A DNA stretch of 64,000 nt, from the NCBI GenBank assembly GCA_017405595.1, contig JAFRAC010000015.1:124001-188000 (forward strand), given 5' to 3'. The stretch's first letter is position 1, and each line of letters starts with the position of its first letter. The DNA is from Thermoguttaceae bacterium (GTDB lineage Bacteria > Planctomycetota > Planctomycetia > Pirellulales > Thermoguttaceae). A program made the position numbers and the translations under genes. Below, piece by piece: positions 51,602-60,502 of the stretch. The notes under the pieces were generated by a model that did no database searches, was not told where the DNA came from, and was given only the letters and a program-made list of their open reading frames with translations.

Positions 51602-52195
51602 TTAGTCTTGTTCCTGCTCGGTCTCTGATTTGCGTTTGGCGGCGCAGCGGTCAAAGATGCGCCGTACCACGGCCTTGTCTTTGACCGGCGAGCCCGGCTT
51701 GAAATGGAGTTTATGCCGCGTCAACATCGGGATGCCGAGCCGGGCATCGGCCAGCGCCTTGAAAGGACTCCAGTCGTCGAAGAAAGCGACGAGCTTCCAG
51801 GCGGCGACCAGTTCCAGTTCGTTTGTACGCCCGTTGCGGCGAATGTTCCGGAGAAATTCTTTTTGGAAAAGAACGGTTCTTGAGTATTTCCGGGCGGTGA
51901 TGTTCCGTTCGACCGAAATCTGCCGGAGCGCATCGACCACGCCGGCGATATTGACCGATTTCGGACACCGGGTTGTGCAGGTCAGGCAGGAAACACACTG
52001 CCAGACCGACTCGCACGCCGCGGCCTCTAAAACGTCCCCCGTCTGAACCAGCCGGATCAGACGGGTCGGGCCGGCGTCCATCACCCCGGCACGGGGACAG
52101 CCCGCCGTACACTTCCCGCACTGATAACAGTCGTTGACCTGGGTATGGGCTAATCTTTCGACATCGGCAATCAGCCGCTTAGGGCTTTCGCTCAT
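51602..52195 (-). CDS. hdrC: Heterodisulfide reductase-like subunit HdrC
   Basis: 197 residues from ATG 52195, with AAGGA six bases upstream; the frame is open to an ATG at 52279, giving a less family-like N-terminus. HdrC carries two [4Fe-4S] clusters linking HdrA and HdrB. The Cys groups are CYQCGKCTAGCPRAG and CVSCLTCTTRCPKSV. The C-terminus is helical and charged. It is the first gene of the seven-gene hdrCBA-flxDCBA operon, preceded by a leader of about 245 bases. Confidence 0.92.
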   Translation of the reverse strand: MSESPKRLIADVERLAHTQVNDCYQCGKCTAGCPRAGVMDAGPTRLIRLVQTGDVLEAAACESVWQCVSCLTCTTRCPKSVNIAGVVDALRQISVERNITARKYSRTVLFQKEFLRNIRRNGRTNELELVAAWKLVAFFDDWSPFKALADARLGIPMLTRHKLHFKPGSPVKDKAVVRRIFDRCAAKRKSETEQEQD

Positions 52196-52445
52196 CACCG
52201 TTCCTTTCGGAAGCTGAAGGTAATACAACACCCCGTCCCCTTCCCGAAACCGGAGAGAGGACGCGGGGATCGAAGACAAAACTTTGCCGCGGAACCTGGC
52301 TGACTTTCAGATCCTTCCTGGCACCTCACTATAGAAGACGCGGAGAACAGAGGCCGGACTCCCCGTGCCCCGCAAAAAGACCCGCTGGAAGAAGGGTGTT
52401 TTCACTCATTTTTACAGAGTTTCCCTCCTTCTCGAGATTGCCCCC

Positions 52446-52474
52446 ATTCTAAAGCCGGGGGGAACTGAGGTCAA
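52446..52474 (-). promoter_or_regulatory. Predicted promoter of the hdrCBA-flxDCBA operon
   Basis: Minus strand TTGACC (52474-52469), 17-base spacer, TAGAAT (52451-52446). The leader to hdrC is about 245 bases and holds no named riboswitch that I can see. An 89-codon plus-strand frame at 52365-52634 across this region is not convincing. Confidence 0.65.
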
Positions 52475-52614
52475 CCCGAATTTTCACGGCGCCGGGCCGC
52501 CGCGGCTTAAATTTCCGCTCTTTCCTATATCGTCTAATGATTCCAATGCGACCACGGAGAATGGACCAGGGAGCCTCTATTTTATCTATACTTCCTATGT
52601 TATTACTCGTCCGG

Positions 52615-52642
52615 TTGACAACATCACCGATTGAGGTATAGT
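52615..52642 (+). promoter_or_regulatory. Predicted promoter of mgtE
   Basis: TTGACA (52615-52620, perfect consensus), 16-base spacer, TATAGT (52637-52642). About 55 bases of leader precede the GTG at 52702, too short for an M-box Mg riboswitch. Confidence 0.75.
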
Positions 52643-52701
52643 TCTAAGGATACGTACCTGTTCCCGGGTCAAACCATCAGCTCTAAGGGGAGATAACAAT
52701 C

Positions 52702-54090
52702 GTGAGCATGTCACCGAATAGCCTGCTGCTGCCCGAGCTCCGCGAGATGCTCGCCAAAAACGATGTGGCAGAAATGCAGCAGTTCTGTTCGGCGCTCCAC
52801 CCCGCCAGCACCGCCGACTTCATGGTCGGGCTCACCCCGACGGAAATCTGGTCTATTCTCCGGAATATCGAGCCGAAAACCCGGGCCGATATTTTCAGCT
52901 ACTTCGACGAAGATCTCCAAGTACAAATATTCGAGTCGGCTCCGCGCGACGAGATCGCCGACTTTATCGCTTATCTTCCTTCGGACGACCGTGTCGACAT
53001 TCTTGACGAGGTGGAGCCGGAAATCGTCGATGAGATTCTCCCGATGGTTTCCCAGGAGGACCAGCTCGACATTCAAAACCTGAGCGCCTATCCCGAAGAC
53101 AGCTGCGGCGCCGAAATGTCGACCGACTATGTCCGCCTTCGCGAAGATATGACGTTCCGCGAAGCGCTCGACGAAATCCGCCGACAGTCCGAAACACTCG
53201 AAACGCTCAACTATTTATATGTGCTCGACAGCGAGGGGAAACTGGTCGGCCTGATTTCCGCAAAAGAGCTCCTTCTGCAGATCGGAAAACCGGATTCCCA
53301 GCTCAAAGACCACCTGACCCGCGACATCATTTCGGTCGGCGCCGAAGAGGACCGCGAAGTCGCCGCCAAGCTCGTCCAGAAGTATGACTTTACCGCCATT
53401 CCGGTGGTCGATCACGATAACAAGATGCTCGGGATCATCACCCACGACGACGTTCTCGACGCCGTCGTCGAAGAGATGGCGGAAGACGCCCATCTGAGCG
53501 CGGCGGTCTCGCCGCTGGAAGAGTCGTACATGGAGACCGGCTTGTGGACGCTGGCGCGAAACCGCTTCACCTGGCTGGCGATCCTCCTTTTCGGCGCGAT
53601 TTCGACGGCGTTCATTCTCAATTTGTTCGAGTCGGTCAACGCAAAAATCCTCTGGCTGGCGACCTTCCTGCCGATGATCGTCTCGACCGGCGGAAACAGC
53701 GGCGGTCAGTCGGCGACGCTGGTCATTACCGCGCTGGCCACCGGTCAGATCACCCTGCAGGACTGGTACCGCATTCTGCGCCGCGAGGTCCTGATGGGGA
53801 TTCTGCTCGGTCTGGGGATGGGACTCTGCGGGCTGATCAATGCCGTGATCATCATGTGGCCGAAACTCGTCGCCCACGAGATTACGCTGTCGCGGTTGTC
53901 GGTTGTTCCGGCAACCGTTTTTTTGGTCGTGTTCAGCAGCAATATGACCGGCGCCCTTCTCCCTCTTCTGTTCAAAAAATTCGGCTGGGATCCCGCTCTC
54001 ATGAGCAATCCATTCGTCGCGGGAATCTCCGACACCCTCGGAACCCTGATCTACATGGTTCTGGCACTCGTCTTTTTGATCGGGTTCTGA
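52702..54090 (+). CDS. mgtE: Magnesium transporter MgtE
   Basis: 462 residues. GTG at 52702 is preceded by AAGGGGAG nine bases upstream; the ATG at 52708 is two codons later. Order: N-terminal helical sensor domain (about 10-125), two CBS domains (about 135-255, MSTDYVRLREDMTFREALDE and TRDIISVGAEEDREVAAKLV), then a five-helix channel domain with STGGNSGGQSATLVITALATG. MgtE admits Mg2+ and closes when its cytoplasmic domains bind Mg2+. It stands alone, divergent from the hdr operon. Confidence 0.95.
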   Translation: MSMSPNSLLLPELREMLAKNDVAEMQQFCSALHPASTADFMVGLTPTEIWSILRNIEPKTRADIFSYFDEDLQVQIFESAPRDEIADFIAYLPSDDRVDILDEVEPEIVDEILPMVSQEDQLDIQNLSAYPEDSCGAEMSTDYVRLREDMTFREALDEIRRQSETLETLNYLYVLDSEGKLVGLISAKELLLQIGKPDSQLKDHLTRDIISVGAEEDREVAAKLVQKYDFTAIPVVDHDNKMLGIITHDDVLDAVVEEMAEDAHLSAAVSPLEESYMETGLWTLARNRFTWLAILLFGAISTAFILNLFESVNAKILWLATFLPMIVSTGGNSGGQSATLVITALATGQITLQDWYRILRREVLMGILLGLGMGLCGLINAVIIMWPKLVAHEITLSRLSVVPATVFLVVFSSNMTGALLPLLFKKFGWDPALMSNPFVAGISDTLGTLIYMVLALVFLIGF

Positions 54091-54195
54091 TCGGCGAATC
54101 CCCGGTCTGAAACGGGGACTCTCTCAGGGAGTGTTTCCGGCCTTCCCCGCCCGGCGGGGGAAAGGAAGCGCGGGACAGAGGTTAAGATTTTACCG

Positions 54196-54224
54196 TTGAC
54201 GCGATTTAAGTAAACTGGTAAAAA
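54196..54224 (+). promoter_or_regulatory. Predicted promoter of the etfBA - acyl-CoA dehydrogenase operon
   Basis: TTGACG (54196-54201), 17-base spacer, TAAAAA (54219-54224), leaving about 110 bases of leader before etfB. Confidence 0.65.
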
Positions 54225-54343
54225 TAGACTCCGGAAAAGTTTTCAGGAGAGAAAATTGTCCCGGCGGCGGCTGCACTCTTAAGGGCTTTTGCACACAAGG
54301 GGCGGCGCCCGGCATCATAACCAGGGATTGGAGTTTTATCAGT

Positions 54344-55207
54344 ATGGGCTATCACTGCATTGTCTTAGTCAAACAGGTTCCCGACACCGCCAATATTACC
54401 GGCGATGCGATGAAAGAGGACGGAACCGTCAACCGCGCTGCGCTTCCGGCGATTTTTAATCCCGAAGACATTCACGCGCTCGAAGCCGCCCTTGAAATCA
54501 AAGACCGGTTCGGAGGAACGGTCACGGTCATCACGATGGGGCCTCCCAAGGCCGCCGATGTTCTGCGCGCCTCGCTTTACCGCGGGGCCGACCGCGCCAT
54601 CCTTCTGACCGACCGGCGCGCCGCCGGAAGCGACACGCTTGCAACCAGCTACATTCTTTCCCAGGCCGTGGCCACCGTGGAAAACTATGATTTCGTCTTC
54701 TGCGGCCGCCAGGCGATCGACGGCGATACCGCCCAGGTCGGGCCTCAATGCGCCGAAAAACTCGGGATTCCCCAGGTCACTTATCTCGAAAAGATCATCG
54801 ACGTTCAGGGGAAGAAGGCGACCCTCCGCCGCAATATCGGCGGGGGCTGGGAAGATGTCGAAACCCCGCTGCCGGTTTTGGTCACGGTGATCGAAAGCGC
54901 CAACACGCCCCGCCCCGTTTCGGCAAAGCGGTACATGAAGAACAAATACAAGCGTGTTCCCCTCGAATTCGCTCCCGACGCGCCCGAAGCCGCCGAAGCC
55001 GAAGCGCAGGGCGATATGCTCGAACAGTGGGGACTCGATGAAATCCATGCCGACCTGCAGCGGTGCGGATTCGCCGGTTCCCCGACCAAGGTGTTCCGAA
55101 TCCAGTCGATCGTTCTGAAAAAGGAAGGTTTCGCTTCGGTTGAACCGACCGAAGAGGGGATTCGCGGTCTGGTACACGAGCTGATCGAAGACCGTACGCT
55201 CGGCTAA
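54344..55207 (+). CDS. etfB: Electron transfer flavoprotein beta subunit
   Basis: 287 residues. EtfB pairs with EtfA to take electrons from acyl-CoA dehydrogenases; some Etfs bifurcate electrons to ferredoxin. Seen are IVLVKQVPDTANI at the start, VITMGPPKAADVLRASLYRGADRAILLTD near 65-93, and FCGRQAIDGDTAQVGPQCAEKLG near 122-144, which binds AMP or the extra FAD. GGAG lies ten bases before the ATG. It is first of three genes, with etfA 63 bases on. Confidence 0.95.
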   Translation: MGYHCIVLVKQVPDTANITGDAMKEDGTVNRAALPAIFNPEDIHALEAALEIKDRFGGTVTVITMGPPKAADVLRASLYRGADRAILLTDRRAAGSDTLATSYILSQAVATVENYDFVFCGRQAIDGDTAQVGPQCAEKLGIPQVTYLEKIIDVQGKKATLRRNIGGGWEDVETPLPVLVTVIESANTPRPVSAKRYMKNKYKRVPLEFAPDAPEAAEAEAQGDMLEQWGLDEIHADLQRCGFAGSPTKVFRIQSIVLKKEGFASVEPTEEGIRGLVHELIEDRTLG

Positions 55208-55270
55208 AACCGGTGTCTCTTTTCCAAGCACATTTAACGACCATTGGTTCAAGGAAGAAACAGAGTAGCA

Positions 55271-56302
55271 ATGACAAGCGAAAACAATCAAAACGGCGAG
55301 GTTTGGGTGTTCGCCGAACAGGATAACGGCAAACTCCAAGACGTGGTACTCGAGTTGTGCGGCCGCGCGCGCGAGCTTGCCGATAAACTCGGCGTCAAGG
55401 TGGGCGCGGTTCTGCCCGGCTCGAAAGTCGATCATCTGGCCGCGGCGCTTTACAGCCACGGCGTCGACCGGGTCTACCTTGTTGACGATCCCCGGCTGGA
55501 GTTTTTCACCAGCCTTCCCTATGCCGAGGCGGTCATCCGGCTGATCCGGAAATACGCCCCGCAGATCGTTCTTTACGGAGCAACGCCGCTGGGCCGCGAC
55601 ATGGCGCCGCGTATCGCCTCGGCAACACGTTCCGGACTGACCGCCGACTGCACCGACCTGCAGATCAGCGACGTGACCGACGCCAAAACCAAAGAGGTCG
55701 CGAAGGACCTTCTTCTGCAGATCCGCCCGGCGTTCGGGGGGAACATTATCGCCACGATCATCAATCCCGCCGGCTGGCCGCAGATGGCCACCGTGCGCGA
55801 AGGGGTGATGCCGATGAAAGAGGCGGACCCCAGCCGGAGCGGCGAACTGTTCCGGGAGATCTGCGATCTTGAAGACGCGCTCTTCGGCGTCAAGGTGATC
55901 AGCCGCTGCAAGGAAGAGAAAAAAGTGAACCTCAAAGCCGCGCGGATTATCGTCGCCGGCGGCGGGGGTGTCGGCAGCCGTGAAAACTTCCGTCTTCTGT
56001 TCGACCTGGCCGGCGCGCTGGGGGGCGCGGTCGGCGCGAGCCGTGCGGCGGTCGACGGCGGGTATATCGACCACGATTATCAGGTCGGGCAGACGGGAAC
56101 CACCGTCCGTCCGGCGCTCTATATCGCCTGCGGCATCAGCGGCGCAGTTCAGCATCGCGTGGGAATGCAGGACTCGGCAAAAATCATCGCGATCAACAAT
56201 GATCCGAACGCGCCGATCTTCTCGGTCGCCCACTACGGAATCGTCGGCGATCTGAACGAGGTCATCCCGATGATGATCAAGGCTGTTAAAGAGAGAAACT
56301 AA
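55271..56302 (+). CDS. etfA: Electron transfer flavoprotein alpha subunit
   Basis: 343 residues from ATG 55271. The C-terminal FAD domain is complete: ARIIVAGGGGVGSRENF, GASRAAVDGGYIDHDYQVGQTG, PALYIACGISGAVQHRVGMQ and AINNDPNAPIF. There is no N-terminal ferredoxin domain. It is followed 19 bases later by the acyl-CoA dehydrogenase gene. Whether the pair is bifurcating cannot be settled by eye. Confidence 0.95.
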   Translation: MTSENNQNGEVWVFAEQDNGKLQDVVLELCGRARELADKLGVKVGAVLPGSKVDHLAAALYSHGVDRVYLVDDPRLEFFTSLPYAEAVIRLIRKYAPQIVLYGATPLGRDMAPRIASATRSGLTADCTDLQISDVTDAKTKEVAKDLLLQIRPAFGGNIIATIINPAGWPQMATVREGVMPMKEADPSRSGELFREICDLEDALFGVKVISRCKEEKKVNLKAARIIVAGGGGVGSRENFRLLFDLAGALGGAVGASRAAVDGGYIDHDYQVGQTGTTVRPALYIACGISGAVQHRVGMQDSAKIIAINNDPNAPIFSVAHYGIVGDLNEVIPMMIKAVKERN

Positions 56303-56321
56303 CCAGAAAAAGGAGTCGACG

Positions 56322-58061
56322 GTGGCCAACTTTTTTGAAGACAATAATGATATACGCTTCCTCTTCGATTACTTCGACATGAAGGAGATCGCGCAGCTGC
56401 AGGAAAGAGAAACCCCGAACGGCGATGCCGACTACCTGCCGCGCGGAATCGAAGATGTCATCGACAACTGGCGCGAAGCGCTTCGGATCGCCGGCGAAGT
56501 TGCGGCGGAAACCCTCTTCCCGAGCGCCGAAACGGTCGACGCCGAAGGGAACACTCTCAACCCGAACCAGACGGTCACGCTCCATCCGCTCGTTCAGGCG
56601 AATCTCGACAGGCTGACCCAGGCCGATCTGATGGGCTTTACCCTGCCGCGCAAATACGGGGGGCTGAACTGCCCGATTCTCGTCTACACGATGGCGACCG
56701 AAATCGTCGCGCGCGCCGACTGCTCGTTCATGAACATGTTCGGGCTGCAGGGAATCGCCGATACCATCTACGCGTTCGCCTCCGACGAAATACGGGACGA
56801 ATACCTGCCGAAATTCGCATCGGGCGAGGTGACCGGCGCCATGGTGCTGACCGAACCGGACGCGGGAAGCGATCTGCAGTCGGTGCGCGTGCGCGCCGAG
56901 CAGGACGCCGACGGGAACTGGCGCCTGAACGGCGTTAAGCGGTTCATCACCAACGGCTGCGGCGAAGTCCTTCTGGTACTTGCGCGGAGCGAACCGGAGA
57001 TCAGCGACGGGCGCGGCCTTTCGCTCTTCATCGCCGACCGGGGGCCCACGGTGCGGATCCGCCACCTCGAAAGCAAACTCGGAATCCACGGTTCCCCGAC
57101 CTGCGAAATGGTCTTCGACAACACGCCGTGCCGGATAATCGGCGAACGGCAGCGCGGGCTGATCACCTACGTGCTGGCGCTGATGAACGGCGCCCGCCTC
57201 GGAATCGCGGCCCAGTCGCTCGGCGTTGCCGAGGCGGCGGCCCGCCTGGCGCGGAACTACGCCCACGCGCGGGAACAGTTCGGCGCCCCGATCGAACAGC
57301 TTCCGGCGGTCGCCGACCTGGTGACGGGAATGCGGATCGACATTGAAGCCGGACGCGCGCTGGCGTATGAAACCGCCCGGATCTGCGACATCGAAAACAA
57401 CACGAACCGTCTCCTCGAACGGAACGCCGATGCGCTTTCGGCCGACGAAAAGAAGACGATGAAACAGAAGTCCCGCACCCTCAAAAAGCTCAACGCCATG
57501 CTCACTCCGATGAGCAAGTACTACTGCAGCGAAATGGCGATCCGGACGGCTTCGGACGCGATTCAGGTGATGGGCGGAAGCGGCTACATGAAAGATTATC
57601 CCGCCGAACGCTATCTGCGCGACGCGCGGATCACGAACATCTACGAGGGGACGAGCCAGCTGCAGATCGTTGCGGCGATCCGCGGCCTGACCAGCGGCGT
57701 GTATCAGAGCTATCTCGCCGAATTCGAGGCGAAAACGTATGAAGACGCCGATCTGGAAGCTCTGAAAGCGCGCCTGACGGCCGCCCGGGAAGAGCTTGCC
57801 GAAACGATCGCCTTCGCCAAAGAGCAGGGCGGGCTCTATGTGGATCTCGCCGCCCGCAAACTCGTCGATTGCGGAATCGATATCCTGATCGGGCACTACC
57901 TGCTCGGCCAGGCGACCCGCTGCGGACGGAAAAAGAAGGTTGCCGCCTATTTCGTCGAAACGCGGCTGCCGCGGATGGCCATGAACTGCGCGGCCGTCAA
58001 AGCGGCGAACACGCAGGCCCTCGACGACTATCTCGAATTCGTCGGGCCGGCGGAAGAGTGA
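56322..58061 (+). CDS. Acyl-CoA dehydrogenase
   Basis: 579 residues from GTG 56322, with AAGGAG six bases upstream. It desaturates an acyl-CoA at the alpha-beta bond and hands electrons to Etf. Features are AMVLTEPDAGSDLQSV near 170-185, KRFITNG near 207, the FAD region MGGSGYMKDYPAERYLRDARI and the catalytic Glu in NIYEGTSQLQ near residue 443. The C-terminal ~130 residues extend beyond short-chain enzymes, as in longer ACADs. Chain-length preference is unknown. It closes the etfB-etfA operon and is followed by a terminator. Confidence 0.93.
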   Translation: MANFFEDNNDIRFLFDYFDMKEIAQLQERETPNGDADYLPRGIEDVIDNWREALRIAGEVAAETLFPSAETVDAEGNTLNPNQTVTLHPLVQANLDRLTQADLMGFTLPRKYGGLNCPILVYTMATEIVARADCSFMNMFGLQGIADTIYAFASDEIRDEYLPKFASGEVTGAMVLTEPDAGSDLQSVRVRAEQDADGNWRLNGVKRFITNGCGEVLLVLARSEPEISDGRGLSLFIADRGPTVRIRHLESKLGIHGSPTCEMVFDNTPCRIIGERQRGLITYVLALMNGARLGIAAQSLGVAEAAARLARNYAHAREQFGAPIEQLPAVADLVTGMRIDIEAGRALAYETARICDIENNTNRLLERNADALSADEKKTMKQKSRTLKKLNAMLTPMSKYYCSEMAIRTASDAIQVMGGSGYMKDYPAERYLRDARITNIYEGTSQLQIVAAIRGLTSGVYQSYLAEFEAKTYEDADLEALKARLTAAREELAETIAFAKEQGGLYVDLAARKLVDCGIDILIGHYLLGQATRCGRKKKVAAYFVETRLPRMAMNCAAVKAANTQALDDYLEFVGPAEE

Positions 58062-58105
58062 GAAAACCGGCTTGACGCGGGCGGCGGGGCCCGGCCGCGG
58101 CATTC

Positions 58106-58150
58106 CCCCCTTGAAGTCAGCACAAAAAATGTGCACTTCAAGGGGGTTTC
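58106..58150 (+). terminator. Terminator of the etfBA - ACAD operon
   Basis: CCCCCTTGAAGT (58106-58117) pairs with ACTTCAAGGGGG (58135-58146), with an inner GCACA/TGTGC stem over an A-rich loop. It is followed by TTTCGCTTT. Confidence 0.85.
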
Positions 58151-58231
58151 GCTTTCAGGCAGATTCGGGCCTTCGGCAGCCGCGGCCCGGAAGAAATCCC
58201 GCGGCCGAAGGAAAAGGGAGGAAAACGCGGA

Positions 58232-58702
58232 ATGCGCATTGAAACCGAACGGCTTGTCTGTTCTCCCCTCAGCGATCATGAAATGAAAAAGCTGATTGAA
58301 GGCGAAAAGGACCCCGGACTCAGGCAGGCGTACTCGGAAATGCTTCAGGGGTGCCTCGATGAACCGGAAAACCGTGTGTGGTTCGCCGTGTGGGCAATGA
58401 AACTGAAGCGGCCGCCCGGGACGGTTATCGGCAATTTCTCCTTTAAGGGACTTCAGGAAGACGGGACGGTTGAAATCGGATACGGGCTGCGGGAGGGATA
58501 CCGCGGCAGCGGCTACATGACGGAAATGCTGAAGGCGGCCGTCCGGTGGGCGTTCGACCAAAAGGGTGTAACACGGATCGAGGCCGAAACGGAACCGGAT
58601 AACGCGGCTTCCCAGCGGGTTCTTCTCCGCGCCGGGTTCGTTCCGGCGGGAACGTGCGGCAGGGAGGGGCCCCGGTTTGTGTTTCGGAGGGACGCGGAAT
58701 GA
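58232..58702 (+). CDS. GNAT-family N-acetyltransferase (RimJ/RimL type)
   Basis: 156 residues. The family core is visible: IETERLVCSPLSD at the start, EIGYGLREGYRGSGYMTEML with the acetyl-CoA pyrophosphate loop REGYRGSGY near 86-95, then VTRIEAETEPDNAASQRVLLRAGF. It moves an acetyl group to an amine; the substrate is unknown. It lies alone, converging on the phosphatase gene. Confidence 0.9.
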   Translation: MRIETERLVCSPLSDHEMKKLIEGEKDPGLRQAYSEMLQGCLDEPENRVWFAVWAMKLKRPPGTVIGNFSFKGLQEDGTVEIGYGLREGYRGSGYMTEMLKAAVRWAFDQKGVTRIEAETEPDNAASQRVLLRAGFVPAGTCGREGPRFVFRRDAE

Positions 58703-58723
58703 ATCTGCGGGCGGGGGACCGCG

Positions 58724-60460
58724 CTATTTCGCTTTGTCTTTGCCGGAATCGCGTCCGATCACAATCACACACTGGTCGTCGGCCTGGGGGGCGCCGGCGG
58801 CAAAACGGCGGACTTCGGCAATGAGGCTTTCGCCGATCGCTTTCGGGTCGGAGGTTTTGAGGGATTCCAGAAACTTCGCGGTCCGCACGGTGCCGAAAAC
58901 GCGCTGCCCGTTATCGGACGCGCTCGAAATGCCGTCGGTCATCATGACAAACGCATCGCCCGGCTGAAGATCGACGAGGACCTCCCGGCAGTTCGTTTCG
59001 GGCATCATTGCCACGGCATAGCCGTGTTTGCCGTAACCGACCTTTTCCAAAGCCCCGCTGCGGCGGCGCAGGAAGGGGGTTTCGTGCCCGGCGTTAAAGA
59101 GGTGGAGCTTTCCGTTGTCCGGCTCGAGAACCAGAAGAATCATGGTGATAAACCGGCTTTCCAGCTGGCTTGTGTGAAAAACGCGGTTAATCCTCTCCAG
59201 CGCGGCGGCGGGAGTCTTTTCCATCATCAGCGCGTTCTGCACATCCGACGAGAGCTTGGCCGCCAGGAGCGCGGCGGCAACCCCCTTCCCCGTGACGTCG
59301 GCCAAAACGACGGCCAGGCACCCGTTGGGCATCCGGATAAAGTCGTAAAAATCGCCGCCGATCGACTTGGCGGGCCGGTAGTAGACGTAAAACGCGTATC
59401 CCGGAAAGGCGGGCAGCTCGTCCGGCAGCAGCGCGGTCTGCACCTGATTGGCGAGAGCCATCTCCTTTTCGAGCATCTCTTCTTCGAGGAGAAGGCGCTG
59501 GTAGTTCATGTTCTCGCTGTAAAGGCCGATCTGGTTCGCGATACCGATGAGCAGATCAAGATCGCTCTCGGTGAATTTGCCGTCGCCGGTCCGGGACTCG
59601 ACCAGAATCACCGCAATCGGGGGTTCTTTTTCCCCTTCGAAAACCGGCACCGCCATCGCCGAATAGATATCTTTTTTCAGAACGCTGTCGTCCCCGGAAC
59701 TGAAACGCGGATCACGGGCGGGAGAATCGGAAATGATCGCCTTTTCGTTATCGAAGACATACTGCGGAATCGAGCGGCTGATCCGTACCGGTGCGGTTCC
59801 GAGCCCGCGGCGAAGCCGGAAATCGGTCAGCTTGAGTTTCGAAGTCCTTTCGTCGGGAACCAGGACGGAAATGACATCGGCCTGCGGAAAGAGCTTTAAA
59901 AGATTCACGAAAAACTCGGGAAGGAGCCCCTTCCGGCTCGTGACCTTTCCCCAGTTTTTCATCATCGACATCATCACGTCGAGCTTCGTCTGGAGCGTTT
60001 TCAGGCGCGCGACAAGGTCGCTCGACGGCGGGATCACCGGCTGCTGCGTCAGGTTGCGCAGATCGACCTGCGAAGTGAAGCTGATGGAATCTTTCGAAAG
60101 GGCCTCGTCGAGAATCGCCGAACCGACCGAGTAATTCTGTGTTTCGATCCGTTTTGTTTTCGGGAGATCGGAAACGAAGATAAACTTCCCGCTGCCGATC
60201 TGGATCTGATCGCCGTCGTAAAGGAGCGTCGGTTCGGCGATCCGCCTTCCGTTGACGAAAGTGCCGTTGCTCGAAGTGATGTCGGCCACGGTAAACCGTT
60301 CGCCGTCGAAGCTGATCCGCGCGTGAATCCGGCTGACCGCGGTATCGCTGAGACAGATATCGCTGTTCGGATTGCGTCCGATCACCGTCGTCTCTTTGAC
60401 AATGGGGTACTCCGTCTGGCCCTGCGCTCCGGCCGACATCGGTTTTAGAAAGGATGGCAT
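58724..60460 (-). CDS. FHA-GAF-SpoIIE type PP2C serine phosphatase
   Basis: 578 residues in three parts. The FHA domain (about 18-98: TVIGRNPNSDICLSD, VSRIHARI, SSNGTFVNGRR) binds phosphothreonine peptides. A GAF domain (about 165-330) may sense a small ligand. After a short coiled segment (LLLEEEMLEKEMALANQVQ) comes the SpoIIE/RsbU phosphatase with metal residues in GGDFYDFIR, LADVTGKG and MMTDGIS. Such proteins act in Ser/Thr kinase or partner-switching signalling. It is last in an operon with the IMPase and mnmA, 42 bases after the IMPase gene. No kinase gene is near. Confidence 0.92.
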   Translation of the reverse strand: MPSFLKPMSAGAQGQTEYPIVKETTVIGRNPNSDICLSDTAVSRIHARISFDGERFTVADITSSNGTFVNGRRIAEPTLLYDGDQIQIGSGKFIFVSDLPKTKRIETQNYSVGSAILDEALSKDSISFTSQVDLRNLTQQPVIPPSSDLVARLKTLQTKLDVMMSMMKNWGKVTSRKGLLPEFFVNLLKLFPQADVISVLVPDERTSKLKLTDFRLRRGLGTAPVRISRSIPQYVFDNEKAIISDSPARDPRFSSGDDSVLKKDIYSAMAVPVFEGEKEPPIAVILVESRTGDGKFTESDLDLLIGIANQIGLYSENMNYQRLLLEEEMLEKEMALANQVQTALLPDELPAFPGYAFYVYYRPAKSIGGDFYDFIRMPNGCLAVVLADVTGKGVAAALLAAKLSSDVQNALMMEKTPAAALERINRVFHTSQLESRFITMILLVLEPDNGKLHLFNAGHETPFLRRRSGALEKVGYGKHGYAVAMMPETNCREVLVDLQPGDAFVMMTDGISSASDNGQRVFGTVRTAKFLESLKTSDPKAIGESLIAEVRRFAAGAPQADDQCVIVIGRDSGKDKAK

Positions 60461-60502
60461 TAACGTCTCCTGAGAATGGGGAAAGAATTCCGGCCGCGGT
60501 TT

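Noticed and set aside
52365-52634. An 89-codon plus-strand frame between the hdr and mgtE starts
   Set aside because: It runs across both predicted divergent promoters, has no ribosome site and no protein-like composition.
52643-52701. An M-box magnesium riboswitch before mgtE
   Set aside because: The leader after the promoter is only about 55 bases, far shorter than an M-box.
54365-58136. Long minus-strand frames (659 and 616 codons) opposite etfB, etfA and the acyl-CoA dehydrogenase
   Set aside because: Antisense shadows of three clear genes with start sites, spacing and conserved motifs on the plus strand.
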